In this document: piece after piece, positions 34,087 to 43,341 of the stretch
Numbering within the stretch: position 1 is the first letter of the stretch
Layout of the letters: every line of letters begins with the position of its first letter
Assembly: GCA_030064795.1 (NCBI GenBank)
Contig: JASJEI010000040.1
Coordinates: forward strand, 1-43,417
From: Pleurocapsa sp. MO_226.B13
Lineage (GTDB): Bacteria > Cyanobacteriota > Cyanobacteriia > Cyanobacteriales > Xenococcaceae
Length of the DNA stretch: 43,417 bases
Direction of reading: 5' to 3'
The notes under the pieces: model-generated
The model's database searches: none
Told to the model about the DNA's origin: nothing
What the model saw: the letters and a program-made list of their open reading frames with translations, nothing else
Position numbers and translations under genes: made by a program

Positions 34087-36264
34087 ATGTACTATAGATT
34101 TAAAAAAGCGATCCAACTGGCTGTGTTCGCGCTCCTGGTATCGCTAGCTATTTTTATTGCCTACCACCAAACCATTGAACCGCTTCAGTTGAGTTGGTTG
34201 GTGTATCTGGCTTTTGCTGGCTGTACTGCCTGTATCTTTGCCTTACTCCTTTATCTGCGCGGAGTGGGCAGACAGGATCGGGTAACTAAGGGAACTCGGC
34301 TCGTCTCTCCCAAGGAATTTAATCGCTATATCAAAGGTGAAGGGTTGGCTATTCTCTGTAAGGTTAAGCCGTTTATCCTGCTTCGATGGTTGCCCTGGCA
34401 GTCAGAGAAACAGATTCCCCTCCCAATTCGTAAATCCGACGAGACGGTTCATGTCTTAATTGCGGGTGATTCGGGGACGGGTAAATCTGCTCTACAGCAC
34501 ACTTTTCTCCAGCAAATCGGCGACCGTTCAAGCGATCGCTCGATAGTCTATGACCCCTCTTTAGAGTTTTGCGATCGCCACGGAGATTCGAGCAGGGGAG
34601 ACTTGTTGCTTCATCCTTTAGAAGCTACCTGTCCTTACTGGAATATCATCGATGAAATCCGCAACCCCTTAGATGCTGCTGCTTTGGCTAAAAGTCTTAT
34701 TCCCGATACCACAGAAGGAAAGATCGACTTTTGGGACTTTGCCCCCCGACAACTTCTAGCCCAACTTCTACTCGAACTAAAGAAACAACAAAAAGGTACG
34801 AGGACGTTGATCAAGTGGTTGGCAGACCCCGAATTAATCTTCGATTTGGTTGCTGGAACTGAAGTAGAGGTGCTGATCGATAAAAACGCCCACGGACAAA
34901 GGGCGGGAATCCTAGCATCGCTAAGTCGTATCTCCGATGCCATTAAATTACTACCCCCCGATGATGGTCGCCCTAAATTCTCGTTTACCGAATGGAGCAA
35001 GCAGGGTCGAGTTTGGTTATTTATTGGTACAAAGGGAGTGGGAGAGAGAGAGGGACTGCGCCCGTTGATTTCTGCCTGGCTAGATACTGCCTTTGCTCGG
35101 TTGATGGAGCATAAAAACGGGATTCCTACTTGGGTATTCGTGGACGAATTGCCGTCGCTACAGAGACTGCCGAGCTTAAAGGTGGCTCTTCATGAGGGGA
35201 GAAAATATAATCTGCGTTTTGTTTTGGGCTTCCAGGGTAGGGCGCAGATCGAGCAGTTGTACGGCAGGGATGCCGAAACCTTGATGTCTGCTCCTTCAAC
35301 CCGAATCTTCCTTAGAAGTAATGAATATGCTGCTGCGGAGTGGGCAGCTAAAAATATTGGAATGCCAGAGCGAGAAAGGGAATTAGAGTCATATACTTCC
35401 CCCTTAGCCCTGACGGGTTGGGGAAAAGATTCAATCAATGTCAGAACTGACAAGCGGACTGATTATCTGGTATTTCCTAACGAGATTCAAAACCTAGCCA
35501 AACTAACTGGCTACCTTAGATACGACAACTACGCCGTACCGATTTCTTTCCCTTATCCAGAATTTCGGTCGAGTCGGGATGAACGGGTTCAGGTGTCGGC
35601 AATACGGCAGCTACAAGCTCAAAGTGAAGCAGGTGAGACACTTTATAGTGTTTTAGGGGTAAGTGTTCTGTCCCTTCTGGGGTACTGCTATAAAAGTATC
35701 TACCTCAATGGAATTAGTCCCCACTGGGCGATTAAATTAACGCTTCTCTTGCTTCTGGGTTACGTGCTGTATTGTTTGAGCAGCGATCGCTCTCAAACTC
35801 GTAATGCCTGTCAAGGGGCAGATGGCGAAGAGAAAATCTTTGCCTTACTAAGAGAACAACTAGGCAGTCGCGGTTGGTCGTTTGAATTCAATCGAATGCT
35901 GGCTGATAATTGGGATGTGGATGTGATTGCCAAATCCCCATCGGGTAGGGCGTTTATTATTGATGTTAAATCCCACAGGGGTACTAAATTAGTCACCAAA
36001 GACGGATTAATCAGGAGGTACGGAAGTAAGGAGTATCAATTTAACAAGTGTTTTTTGACCAGCGCAAAATCTCAGGCGGTTACGGTAGCGAAGCGATTTA
36101 ACTATGATTGGGTAACTCCCATAGTCTGCTTTGTCGATGGTGAAATAGAGTACCAAGACGAGATTATCAACCCCAAGGGGGTAGCTGTGGTGGGTGGTTC
36201 TAACTTGGCTGACAATCTGGAGTCCATCGAACTGTCATTTGACCAAAATCCTAAGCAGGCATAG
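34087..36264 (+). CDS. VirD4/TraD-type coupling protein fused to a NERD nuclease-like domain
   Basis: About 725 residues. I prefer ATG 34087; the frame is open from TTG 34072. Two N-terminal membrane segments (LAVFALLVSLAIFIAYHQ and WLVYLAFAGCTACIFALLLY) are followed by Walker A VLIAGDSGTGKSALQHTF near residue 130 and Walker B WVFVDELPSLQRLP. The motif FVLGFQGRAQIEQLYG also fits TraD/TrwB DNA pumps. After a second pair of membrane segments (about 540-570) comes a NERD domain from about residue 580: GADGEEKIFALLREQL, DVDVIAKSPSGRAFIIDVKS, and VTPIVCFVDGEI. The D...IDVK pattern is the PD-(D/E)xK-like active site. A coupling protein moves the relaxase-DNA complex to the secretion channel; the nuclease-like part is not standard. 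Confidence 0.88.
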   Translation: MYYRFKKAIQLAVFALLVSLAIFIAYHQTIEPLQLSWLVYLAFAGCTACIFALLLYLRGVGRQDRVTKGTRLVSPKEFNRYIKGEGLAILCKVKPFILLRWLPWQSEKQIPLPIRKSDETVHVLIAGDSGTGKSALQHTFLQQIGDRSSDRSIVYDPSLEFCDRHGDSSRGDLLLHPLEATCPYWNIIDEIRNPLDAAALAKSLIPDTTEGKIDFWDFAPRQLLAQLLLELKKQQKGTRTLIKWLADPELIFDLVAGTEVEVLIDKNAHGQRAGILASLSRISDAIKLLPPDDGRPKFSFTEWSKQGRVWLFIGTKGVGEREGLRPLISAWLDTAFARLMEHKNGIPTWVFVDELPSLQRLPSLKVALHEGRKYNLRFVLGFQGRAQIEQLYGRDAETLMSAPSTRIFLRSNEYAAAEWAAKNIGMPERERELESYTSPLALTGWGKDSINVRTDKRTDYLVFPNEIQNLAKLTGYLRYDNYAVPISFPYPEFRSSRDERVQVSAIRQLQAQSEAGETLYSVLGVSVLSLLGYCYKSIYLNGISPHWAIKLTLLLLLGYVLYCLSSDRSQTRNACQGADGEEKIFALLREQLGSRGWSFEFNRMLADNWDVDVIAKSPSGRAFIIDVKSHRGTKLVTKDGLIRRYGSKEYQFNKCFLTSAKSQAVTVAKRFNYDWVTPIVCFVDGEIEYQDEIINPKGVAVVGGSNLADNLESIELSFDQNPKQA

Positions 36265-36801
36265 GGTTCGGGAGATAGTCCAGTAGGTCGCATCTCCCTC
36301 AAAATAAATTACAACCGTTCTTTTACCAAACTGATACCGCCTTCCAAATCTGCACCGTAATTGACCAGCACAAAATGGGGATTGAGTAGTAAGTGTACAG
36401 TAACTTACTCTAAGACTGTAATCCAGTCACCGTAATGGTTTGAGCAGCCGTATTTTATAAAGTTTTGTATCGATCTAACTGGTACAGTTTAACTAAGGTC
36501 TATTTGGGACAGAAAATTTGAACGAAATTTCAATAGTTTTAGGGGCTGATTTCCAGTAGGTTTAATTGATACAGTTCTTAGCGTAACTTTCTGCACGAAT
36601 AATACTCATACCCCTTGTATCCCTTAACAGTTATTAGTTTCACAAACTTACGTAAATACTAATTTATGTAGATCAGTAGATAGTAATAATAACTATTCTC
36701 AACAAGTAAAAATTTTCACGAGGTTTCAATAGTTTGAGGTGGTTAGGTGATTAAAGTTAAATTTGATGATGTAAAACTGCTTTATCGTTTTAGTGTAATC
36801 T
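36265..36801. other. Gene-free stretch
   Basis: No gene. It contains a 7-bp stem GGGAGAT/ATCTCCC just after the coupling-protein stop (36270-36298, weak terminator without T-run) and an inverted pair AGTAAGT/ACTTACT near 36386-36406. TTTCAATAGTTT-type segments occur near 36529 and 36724. Otherwise nothing visible. Confidence 0.5.
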
Positions 36802-38469
36802 CTATTTTTGCCAACGACTACAATCAGGTGGTTGTGACGGGTCTGATGCTGTGTCTTTCTTTAACTCTTCGATGTAGTTCGTATTGTCTGGTTCAATAGC
36901 CACATAAGCCTGCTTCTCTATATTCCGTTCACCTTCATATATTGCTTCTTCCCAGAAACAGGCTGATTTAATTTGAATTGGAGCGAGATTTCGAGTGTTG
37001 ATTAGGTAAGCACCACCGAGGTCAGCACCACGGAGGTTGGCACCACGGAGGTCAGCACTACTGAGGTCAGCACCAATGAGGTAAGCATCACCGAGGAAAG
37101 CACCACGGAGGTCAGCATCACGGAGGAAAGCATCACGGAGGTCAGCACCACGGAGGTCAGCACTACTGAGGTCAGCACCACGGAGGTCAGCACCACTGAG
37201 GAAAGCACTACTGAGGTCAGCACTACTGAGGTCAGCACCATCGAGGTTGGCACCACTGAGGAAAGCACTACTGAGGTCAGCACTACTGAGGTCAGCACTA
37301 CTGAGGTCAGCACCACTGAGGAAAACACTACTGAGGTCAGCACTACTGAGGTCAGCACCATCGAGGTTGGCACCACGGAGGTTGGCACCACGGAGGTTGG
37401 CACCACGGAGGTTGGCACCACGGAGGTTGGCACCACTGAGGTTGGCACCACTGAGGTTGGCACCACTGAGGTCAGCACTACTGAGGTCAGCACCACCGAG
37501 GTCAGCACCACTGAGGTTGACATTACCGAGGTTGACATTACCGAGGTTAGCACCACTGAGGTTGACATTACCGAGGTTAGCACCACTGAGGTCAGCACCA
37601 CTGAGGTTGACATTACCGAGGTTAGCACCACTGAGGTCAGCACCACCAAGGTCAGCATCTTTAAGATTGGTCAAACTTAAATCTATTCTTTCATCTCTTC
37701 CAGGTTCAGGATCTTCACTTCGTCTTATTACCGTAAGTGCTGCTTGAATGTCAATTTTTACTTCTGGTAGATTTCTCAGTTCTTTTATTCTTTGCTCCCG
37801 TTCTTCCTCATTTTGAGGATTTTGTTTTATTTCAGGTGGCAAAGAAGAGTTTTCTCGAACATAAGAAGTCAATACTTCCATTATTGTCCAAAAGTAATTA
37901 TCATACTGTTTTGAAATTCCTTCCAAAGCATAAATTCCCCCTATACGAACCGTTGTATCTTTCTCTTTTCCAAGTTGTTCAACTGCTTTGGAGAAACGGT
38001 CTGTAACTAATCTTTCTTGTGTAAGTTCTCTATCTCTTTGAGCATCCTTTCTATCTTCTTGACTATCTTGATAAGTAATAAAAAGTCCAACTCCAGCAAA
38101 AATTGTAGCGACTAAACCAAAAGCAGAGATCAAGGTTTTGACTATTTCTAAAGCAAAGTCACGACCTAAAGGTTCTGCGAATAACCAAAAAGGGAATGTC
38201 AAAAATTTCCATAACAATTTGAAAGGAAAAGATAATAACTTCCAAAAGGTTTTAATACCTTTTCTAAAAATTTTTCCTATTAATTTGCCAGGTTTGTTAA
38301 GTTGTTTTCTAAACTTCCACCAAAGAACTTCCCAAGGATGCTTTTTAAAATACTGCCTTGCTCTATTCCAATCACCTTCAGCAGTTCCATCTATTCCTTT
38401 ACTCTGCCGTTCCATCCAGATTTTCTTTGCCTTAATCCTAATTAGTTCTTCTGGGATGGAACGAAACAT
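36802..38469 (-). CDS. Membrane protein with a long pentapeptide-repeat domain
   Basis: 555 residues. The N-terminus (MFRSIPEELIRIKAKKIWME...GDWNRAR) looks like DUF2934. A membrane-rich part (residues about 70-130, TLISAFGLVATIFAGVGLFI) follows. Next is RFSKAVEQLGKEKDTTVRIG, a block often found before pentapeptide repeats. From about residue 265 to 485 the protein is an uninterrupted A(D/N)LxxA array such as GADLSGANLGNVNLSGADLS. Pentapeptide repeats fold as a right-handed beta helix; some mimic DNA, but the function here is unknown. The DNA of the array is a near-perfect 15-bp repeat. Confidence 0.9.
   Translation of the reverse strand: MFRSIPEELIRIKAKKIWMERQSKGIDGTAEGDWNRARQYFKKHPWEVLWWKFRKQLNKPGKLIGKIFRKGIKTFWKLLSFPFKLLWKFLTFPFWLFAEPLGRDFALEIVKTLISAFGLVATIFAGVGLFITYQDSQEDRKDAQRDRELTQERLVTDRFSKAVEQLGKEKDTTVRIGGIYALEGISKQYDNYFWTIMEVLTSYVRENSSLPPEIKQNPQNEEEREQRIKELRNLPEVKIDIQAALTVIRRSEDPEPGRDERIDLSLTNLKDADLGGADLSGANLGNVNLSGADLSGANLGNVNLSGANLGNVNLGNVNLSGADLGGADLSSADLSGANLSGANLSGANLRGANLRGANLRGANLRGANLDGADLSSADLSSVFLSGADLSSADLSSADLSSAFLSGANLDGADLSSADLSSAFLSGADLRGADLSSADLRGADLRDAFLRDADLRGAFLGDAYLIGADLSSADLRGANLRGADLGGAYLINTRNLAPIQIKSACFWEEAIYEGERNIEKQAYVAIEPDNTNYIEELKKDTASDPSQPPDCSRWQK
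37006..37665. repeat. 44 tandem 15-bp units inside the pentapeptide gene
   Basis: 660 bases of units such as GAGGTCAGCACCACT with few differences, in exact 15-base register. Third positions are as conserved as the others, so the array grew by recent duplication. It creates long open frames on several strands, which are artefacts. Confidence 0.9.
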
Positions 38470-38537
38470 TCATAACCACTGGTATTGACATCTAAACTAC
38501 TTTACAACGGTGCTCAAACTAAGGGTTTGCTTCGTAA

Positions 38538-38690
38538 TTATTTGAAACTAAAGTTAGGATTTTTGATGTTGTGTAAGGCTTTAGTTCCGATAATTCCCAT
38601 TCCCAGAATGTCTAAAACGGCTGAAATCTCCTCTTCATCAGCCTGATAATCTTTGTTTATCTGTCTCAAGATGAAACGCTGATATTTGAG
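38538..38690 (-). pseudogene. Small coding remnant
   Basis: An open minus-strand stretch reads LKYQRFILRQINKDYQADEE, EISAVLDILGMGIIGTKAL, HNIKNPNFSFK and TAA. It has no ATG; TTG starts are possible. Probably the end of a lost gene; not recognised. The rest of 38470-38806 holds only the terminator at 38757. Confidence 0.3.
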
Positions 38691-38756
38691 TTATTAGATA
38701 TTTTGATCCCCCTGTCGTTTGGTAGTTAGGGTGGGTTACGATGTGGGATTAACCGT

Positions 38757-38785
38757 AAAAAAAGAGGAAGCAATTTTGCTCCCTC
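38757..38785 (-). terminator. Intrinsic terminator of the primase operon
   Basis: On the minus strand GAGGGAGCAA, AA, TTGCTTCCTC forms a 10-bp stem with one wobble, followed by seven T. It starts 22 bases after the primase stop codon. The clearest terminator in the window. Confidence 0.85.
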
Positions 38786-38806
38786 ACTTCAGAAATTAGC
38801 AAACCT

Positions 38807-39817
38807 CTATGCCGACACTTGCTCCTCCCGTAGCTGCCGTTCCTCAATTACGTTACTCAAAGCCCTCGCAATAGTTCTTTGCAGGTAATCATCGAGATGC
38901 CCTTTTTTACGTTTTTCGATATTAAAGCTGTGACGCTTGACTCCCTCAGCGATAGGCTCGATAGCGAAGCCACGATGAATTAGACTGCAAACGACAGCAA
39001 GGTCTGTTTCACTCCGCTCGTCTGCAACATCAACTCCCTTGCGAAGTTTTGCCGACTCAATCTCTCGATAGAGTTTTAGGGCAACATCATCAGCCGACCT
39101 ACCGCTATTAACTTTTCTGGCAACTCTCAAGCGGTCATTGAGCGATTCCCAGAGTTCTTGTAACGAGCCTGATGCTAATAGCTCTTTACTGGCTTCTCGT
39201 CTATCTGCCTCTGGCTTAGTAGCGAGTAGCAGTTCGTCACTTTTCGAGATGATCCGATGCTGGGCATAGTGTAGCCGAGTTATGGGATAACGACCAGAAG
39301 CGTCACGATACTGCTCCTTGACGTTTGGGAAGCCCACCATGCGCCCGTAATGCCTATAATGACAGCAACTAAGGTCTCCTTGAAACCTTGTCGCTAGGTA
39401 ACGAGCGATCGCTGTAGCATGGCTACCTCGAATATACACACTCGAACAACAAATCCACGCCTGAAAGTTACCTGGGCTGGTTTCAACGATGGCACTCGGC
39501 TCGTACCCTTCCCGATGCAATCTTCTTGCTTGAGTAAGCGTGAGGTCGTCAAGAAAGATATAGGAGCTTACATTCGGACGAAACCAGACATGAAACAGGT
39601 ATTTCTGTAAGTTCTCGTTAAGAACTGGAATCTTTTCGATAAACTCTTCAGCAGTTTTTAAGCTCCAAATTGCTTTTTCACTGCTAGGGTTCTTCAAGAC
39701 AAACTCGTACTGAATTGGTCGTGTACCAAAGGAAAGAGCCTCGAATAAAGCTTGCGCTCGCTGCACCTGCCCTTGGTAATACTCTCCAAGAGATGCTGGA
39801 TGAAAGAAATGAACCAT
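38807..39817 (-). CDS. RepB-type plasmid DNA primase
   Basis: 336 residues. The core SYIFLDDLTLTQARRLHREG, GYEPSAIVETSPGNFQAWI, ARYLATRFQGDLSCCHYRHY and GRMVGFPNVKEQYRDASGRY matches the RepB-like primase domain of mobilizable plasmids, including the DD (LDDL) of the active site. The C-terminal helical part (ADERSETDLAVVCSLIHRGF) is a common accessory region. It would prime plasmid DNA synthesis, possibly in recipient cells. Last gene of a minus-strand operon. Confidence 0.85.
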   Translation of the reverse strand: MVHFFHPASLGEYYQGQVQRAQALFEALSFGTRPIQYEFVLKNPSSEKAIWSLKTAEEFIEKIPVLNENLQKYLFHVWFRPNVSSYIFLDDLTLTQARRLHREGYEPSAIVETSPGNFQAWICCSSVYIRGSHATAIARYLATRFQGDLSCCHYRHYGRMVGFPNVKEQYRDASGRYPITRLHYAQHRIISKSDELLLATKPEADRREASKELLASGSLQELWESLNDRLRVARKVNSGRSADDVALKLYREIESAKLRKGVDVADERSETDLAVVCSLIHRGFAIEPIAEGVKRHSFNIEKRKKGHLDDYLQRTIARALSNVIEERQLREEQVSA

Positions 39818-39879
39818 ATCTGCAACACATAACCTGTATCTGTGGCAGTGTTATGGTTCATCTCACAGTTTATGTTCGC

Positions 39880-40851
39880 TTATTTTCGGTATACCTCTAA
39901 CAGTGCAGCAAGTACCGCTCGGTCGGCATCGGAAAACGAAACATCCTGTTTCTTCTCTAAGTAGCGCACCACAACATGAGTAATTCCTTGGCTTTCCTCT
40001 ACTGTGCCATGCTCGTAAAGTTCACCAAGCTTTGTTAACATTTCCTCGCGCTCCTTCTTCTGCGCTTCTGTAAGTTCTATTTCCTGCACGGCAGTCTTGG
40101 GAACTGCTTTTATCTCACCTTCGGGAAATAGAACGGTATAAGTTTTACTATGGACAACTTTGATCTTTCCCCAAGAGCGCACCAACTGCTTATGTTTATC
40201 ATCGGATGCAGAGCGCAACATCACCCATGTTCCTGTTGGTAGTTCAGAAGGTAAAGCTTGACTCTGTTCGATATTTTTAAGCACTGCCTGTACGGTTTCT
40301 CGACTTGGTGGAGCATCGGCATCCTTTACCTTTTTGCAGGCTTTGAGCCAAACTTCTTTTATTTTCGCTTCGGGTTTCCCCGCTAGACATCGCACTTGTG
40401 CTTCACTAGTTGGCAAGATAGGAACATCATGTTCCCGTTCTAACAACTTCTTAATAGACACAAAATTAATCTGGTAGTTAGCGTAACGGAGGGTAAAAGG
40501 AAACTCTTTCTCACAATATTCTCCAAACGTTTTATACTTTACGCTAAACAATTTTTTATCTTTAATTTCCTTCAACGACCACATTCCGCTCTCAAACGCC
40601 TTGTTTGACGTTGCGAAAGCCTCTTTTGCCTCTCTGTCAAGACGATCGAACTCTTCTCGTTTTTCTCTGTCTTCTTCATCTTGTGTACTATCGATTTCCG
40701 TACTGCTGTTAGTCTGGGTAAGGTCACTTACGGTTTCTTCTTTTTTTACTGGTGGCTCAGTAGGAGCTTCGAGTGCAGTTTCGGGTGATACTTCTTTTGT
40801 TTCCTCTGGGGTACTGGCAGCAGTCTTTTTCTTCTCTGTTGTTTTTGGCAT
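39880..40851 (-). CDS. Plasmid protein of unknown function with a C-terminal KOW-like segment
   Basis: 323 residues. A disordered acidic start (KTTEKKKTAASTPEETKEVS) is followed by GMWSLKEIKDKKLFSVKYKT and FGEYCEKEFPFTLRYANYQI. Then comes LPTSEAQVRCLAGKPEAKIK; this pattern is shared by phage and plasmid DNA-binding proteins and resembles ParB-like helix-turn-helix regions. Near residue 230 the segment GKIKVVHSKTYTVLFPEGEI is beta-rich. The gene lies between the VirD4-like ATPase and the primase, 62 bases from the latter. Function unknown; DNA binding is inference. Confidence 0.65.
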   Translation of the reverse strand: MPKTTEKKKTAASTPEETKEVSPETALEAPTEPPVKKEETVSDLTQTNSSTEIDSTQDEEDREKREEFDRLDREAKEAFATSNKAFESGMWSLKEIKDKKLFSVKYKTFGEYCEKEFPFTLRYANYQINFVSIKKLLEREHDVPILPTSEAQVRCLAGKPEAKIKEVWLKACKKVKDADAPPSRETVQAVLKNIEQSQALPSELPTGTWVMLRSASDDKHKQLVRSWGKIKVVHSKTYTVLFPEGEIKAVPKTAVQEIELTEAQKKEREEMLTKLGELYEHGTVEESQGITHVVVRYLEKKQDVSFSDADRAVLAALLEVYRK

Positions 40852-40947
40852 AAGACTTGTAAAGTGAGTGGGGAAGGGAGTAGATGCTGGAGTTTTATCT
40901 CTTATGATGAGTATTTGTATTCTAGCATCTACCTTTTTTAAGCCCTT

Positions 40948-42525
40948 TTACAGCCCTAAGCTGCAACGTTCTTCGGCATCAAAGGGGCGTATTTCGTACA
41001 GAGATGGATCGTCAACATCAATGAGGGCATCGAGGGAATCGTCCACTTCATTGAGATACTGCACGTAGGGACAGAGGGTGTAGTAATCTTCTGCGGTGTA
41101 AGTACAGAATTGAGACACTGCTTGAGGGGAATAGAAATAGCCCGTCGTGCCATTATGAGCATTAGCTGGAGGAATATTAACTAAACCCTCTACCGTTACT
41201 CTGGGTTCGACAAAAGGAGTAGCTTTATAATCAACCACAATTCGCTGCTTCTGGAGCTTTTTGGGGTTAGCTGGGTGGGGTACGTATTTATAATCGTATA
41301 CTGGCTGATAGCGCGTACCAGAGCGATAACCGAAAACATTGTTGACCAAGAATTCGGCATCAGAACGACTAACACCTAACACAATATAATGGCGAAATAA
41401 GTCGAGAAATGCTTTTGTTCCTTCGGTTCTAAACTCAGGCTTGTGCTGTAAACCAGCAATATTTAAGAGAGTAACGATGGTACAGACATCCTTACTACGT
41501 CCGATTTCCATCAGCTTATCAATCTGAGGGAGTGGAAGTAGAGACAGCCCTTCATCGATGATGTTGTAGACTTTTCTTGGTGGGTCGTCTGGAAGCTGTT
41601 CTGGTAGTCCCCGTAGGTAGTTAGCAATCTCGGTAAAGATAAAGCGATTTAAGAAATTCATCACCGCTTCGTTCTCCATCGATACCCCAAACAGAAAGAC
41701 ATTATCATTCCAATCAGCGAGCGTAACTCGTTCGGTGGCGCGATCGTTTCTGGCAGCAATGACCGACCAGATAGCTAAAACTCCCCTAGTAGACTGAACC
41801 ACCGAACGTCCCGTCTTTCCTTGGAGTGACTGCATTACTGCCTCATGTTGGGGACAGAAGCGAATTAGTCGGGCAAAGTCGCCAAAATCCACTTCATCTC
41901 CTGTATAAACGATGGCATCGACAGCAAGAATTAAGTGACGAATGCCCCAATAAGAAATAATTTTCTGGGCTTTCATCACAATCAGCGATTCGATAACGCT
42001 ACTAATGAGCCGAAAGACCTGCTGATCCCAAAACTCAGATAATTGGCTCAATTCGGTTTTGAGCATCAAGGTAAGAGTAAAGATTTGGGCTTTGGATTTG
42101 TTAGTGACAACGGATGAAATATCAAAGGCAGCAAAATGTTTGAGGTAGGGATTGAGGGCTTTATAGGGAACTCCCATAGACCTTAAGATTCGGGCATTCT
42201 CTTGCTTCGGGTCTTGTAAAATTGCCCGTACCCCAGGCTTGATGCCGATTTGAGATAGAGCAGTGGCTAGGGTGATATTGATTATTGTTGTTTTACCCTG
42301 TCCCGCCTTGGCAACAATCACAATTCCTTTCGTATCTTGCTTGAGGTTTAGATAGCGATAATAGGTTACGCCGTTTTTGCGATAGACACCAAAAGGAACA
42401 AGCCCTTGTCTGTCATCAACTGGCTCGACAAAATCTGGTTCGCTGTACTCATTAAATGGTTTATCGGGAATATGTTTTCTCAATTTCATTAGAAAGAAGG
42501 ACGCAAACTGCGCCCCGATATACAA
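40948..42525 (-). CDS. VirD4/TrwB-like ATPase (second coupling-protein type)
   Basis: About 513-525 residues; the start could be ATG 42523-42525 or 42487-42489 (MKLRKHIPDKPFNEYSEPDF), the second being more native. Walker A is GIVIVAKAGQGKTTIINITL near residue 85, Walker B KVYNIIDEGLSLLPLPQI near 315. The block TIVTLLNIAGLQHKPEF is the downstream motif of TraD/TraG ATPases. No membrane segments are obvious, unlike the 34-kb coupling protein. Two different coupling-type ATPases on one plasmid is unusual. Its start lies 5 bases after the upstream stop, so the two genes are coupled. Confidence 0.8.
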   Translation of the reverse strand: MYIGAQFASFFLMKLRKHIPDKPFNEYSEPDFVEPVDDRQGLVPFGVYRKNGVTYYRYLNLKQDTKGIVIVAKAGQGKTTIINITLATALSQIGIKPGVRAILQDPKQENARILRSMGVPYKALNPYLKHFAAFDISSVVTNKSKAQIFTLTLMLKTELSQLSEFWDQQVFRLISSVIESLIVMKAQKIISYWGIRHLILAVDAIVYTGDEVDFGDFARLIRFCPQHEAVMQSLQGKTGRSVVQSTRGVLAIWSVIAARNDRATERVTLADWNDNVFLFGVSMENEAVMNFLNRFIFTEIANYLRGLPEQLPDDPPRKVYNIIDEGLSLLPLPQIDKLMEIGRSKDVCTIVTLLNIAGLQHKPEFRTEGTKAFLDLFRHYIVLGVSRSDAEFLVNNVFGYRSGTRYQPVYDYKYVPHPANPKKLQKQRIVVDYKATPFVEPRVTVEGLVNIPPANAHNGTTGYFYSPQAVSQFCTYTAEDYYTLCPYVQYLNEVDDSLDALIDVDDPSLYEIRPFDAEERCSLGL

Positions 42526-42529
42526 CTAT

Positions 42530-43258
42530 TTACGATTGATGGCGAAATGCCGATGGCGGTGGAGATGGAGAAGGTTGTACCCCATCGGACGATACTGGGG
42601 GAGGAACAACCCTTGAGGTCAGAAACACAATGGCTAATACGCCACACACGGCAATAGCTAGCTGTAATTTGGTAAGGCTGACTCTACTTACTGGTTTTTC
42701 TGGTAGATATTGCGAGCCGTCAAGAAAGAATCTAGTGGTATTAGCTCCAGCAAACAGAGCGTTCTTAAAATTACCTCCAATTGAGGTTGCTTCAAACAGG
42801 TTGGCTCGTTTAATCGAAGCTTGCTGCATATTGGTGTGATTGAAGATGGCGTAGGCTATATTGCAATCTTCCAAACAGGCTTTGTTAAGGTTTGCCCCGC
42901 TCAGATTGGCGGTTGCTAGATTCGATCTTCTCAAATCTGCTTTTGCCAGCCGAGCATTAGTTAGGTCTTCACCTGCCAGGTTTACCCCGCGCAGAATGCA
43001 GCCCGTACAATCAAAGTGTCTGAGGACAAACGCTAAATCTTCTAGTCTTGATATATCTGCCCCTCGAATATCGATATGGGGATAGTTTTTCAAAGATATT
43101 CGGGCAAAGACTTTGCCTTTAAAACTGATCTTGCCTTTCTGTAAGCATTCGAGAAGTTCACTTTCAGTGATACGACGGGGGGTAAAGCCAAGAGTTTTGA
43201 CGATCGGTTCGAGTGCGCGAAGTTTCATGATAATTTCTAATTGAGTAATGAATGACAT
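42530..43258 (-). CDS. Pentapeptide-repeat protein with a C-terminal membrane anchor
   Basis: 242 residues. The N-terminal part (MKLRALEPIVKTLGFTPRRI) leads into short pentapeptide repeats from about residue 65 to 155 (LRGVNLAGEDLTNARLAKAD, LRRSNLATANLSGANLNKAC). A membrane segment LQLAIAVCGVLAIVFLTSRV and a proline-rich tail follow. First gene of the operon that includes the VirD4-like ATPase and the primase. The start is ATG 43256-43258 or ATG 43226-43228. Confidence 0.8.
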   Translation of the reverse strand: MSFITQLEIIMKLRALEPIVKTLGFTPRRITESELLECLQKGKISFKGKVFARISLKNYPHIDIRGADISRLEDLAFVLRHFDCTGCILRGVNLAGEDLTNARLAKADLRRSNLATANLSGANLNKACLEDCNIAYAIFNHTNMQQASIKRANLFEATSIGGNFKNALFAGANTTRFFLDGSQYLPEKPVSRVSLTKLQLAIAVCGVLAIVFLTSRVVPPPVSSDGVQPSPSPPPSAFRHQS

Positions 43259-43324
43259 TCAGTTTGTAGGCGGTCGAGGCTTTCTAAACGGGGATGGAGG
43301 AAACTTTGAGGTTGCATCCGATCC

Positions 43325-43341
43325 AATACTGTTCGTTTAAG
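43325..43341. repeat. Sequence like the MITE terminal repeat
   Basis: CAATACTGTTCGTTTAAGC matches the 87-bp MITE end (CAATACTGTTCGGATAAG) except for a missing G. If it is an element end, the element runs right beyond the window. The flanking 43259-43324 is open on the minus strand (RMQPQSFLHPRLESLDRLQT) and overlaps the pentapeptide gene start by about 20 bases; it may be the end of a further gene. Confidence 0.35.

Noticed and set aside
36270..36298. Intrinsic terminator after the coupling-protein gene
   Set aside because: A 7-bp stem exists, but the loop is long and no T-run follows, so I list it only in the intergenic note.
37006..37665. CRISPR-like array
   Set aside because: Units are 15 bp, contiguous and coding; there are no spacers.
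37247..37747. Long open frames on both strands inside the 15-bp array (also 37002-37658 in another minus frame)
   Set aside because: A repeat unit divisible by 3 without stops opens several frames at once. Only the minus-strand frame continuing into the membrane domain is a pentapeptide protein.
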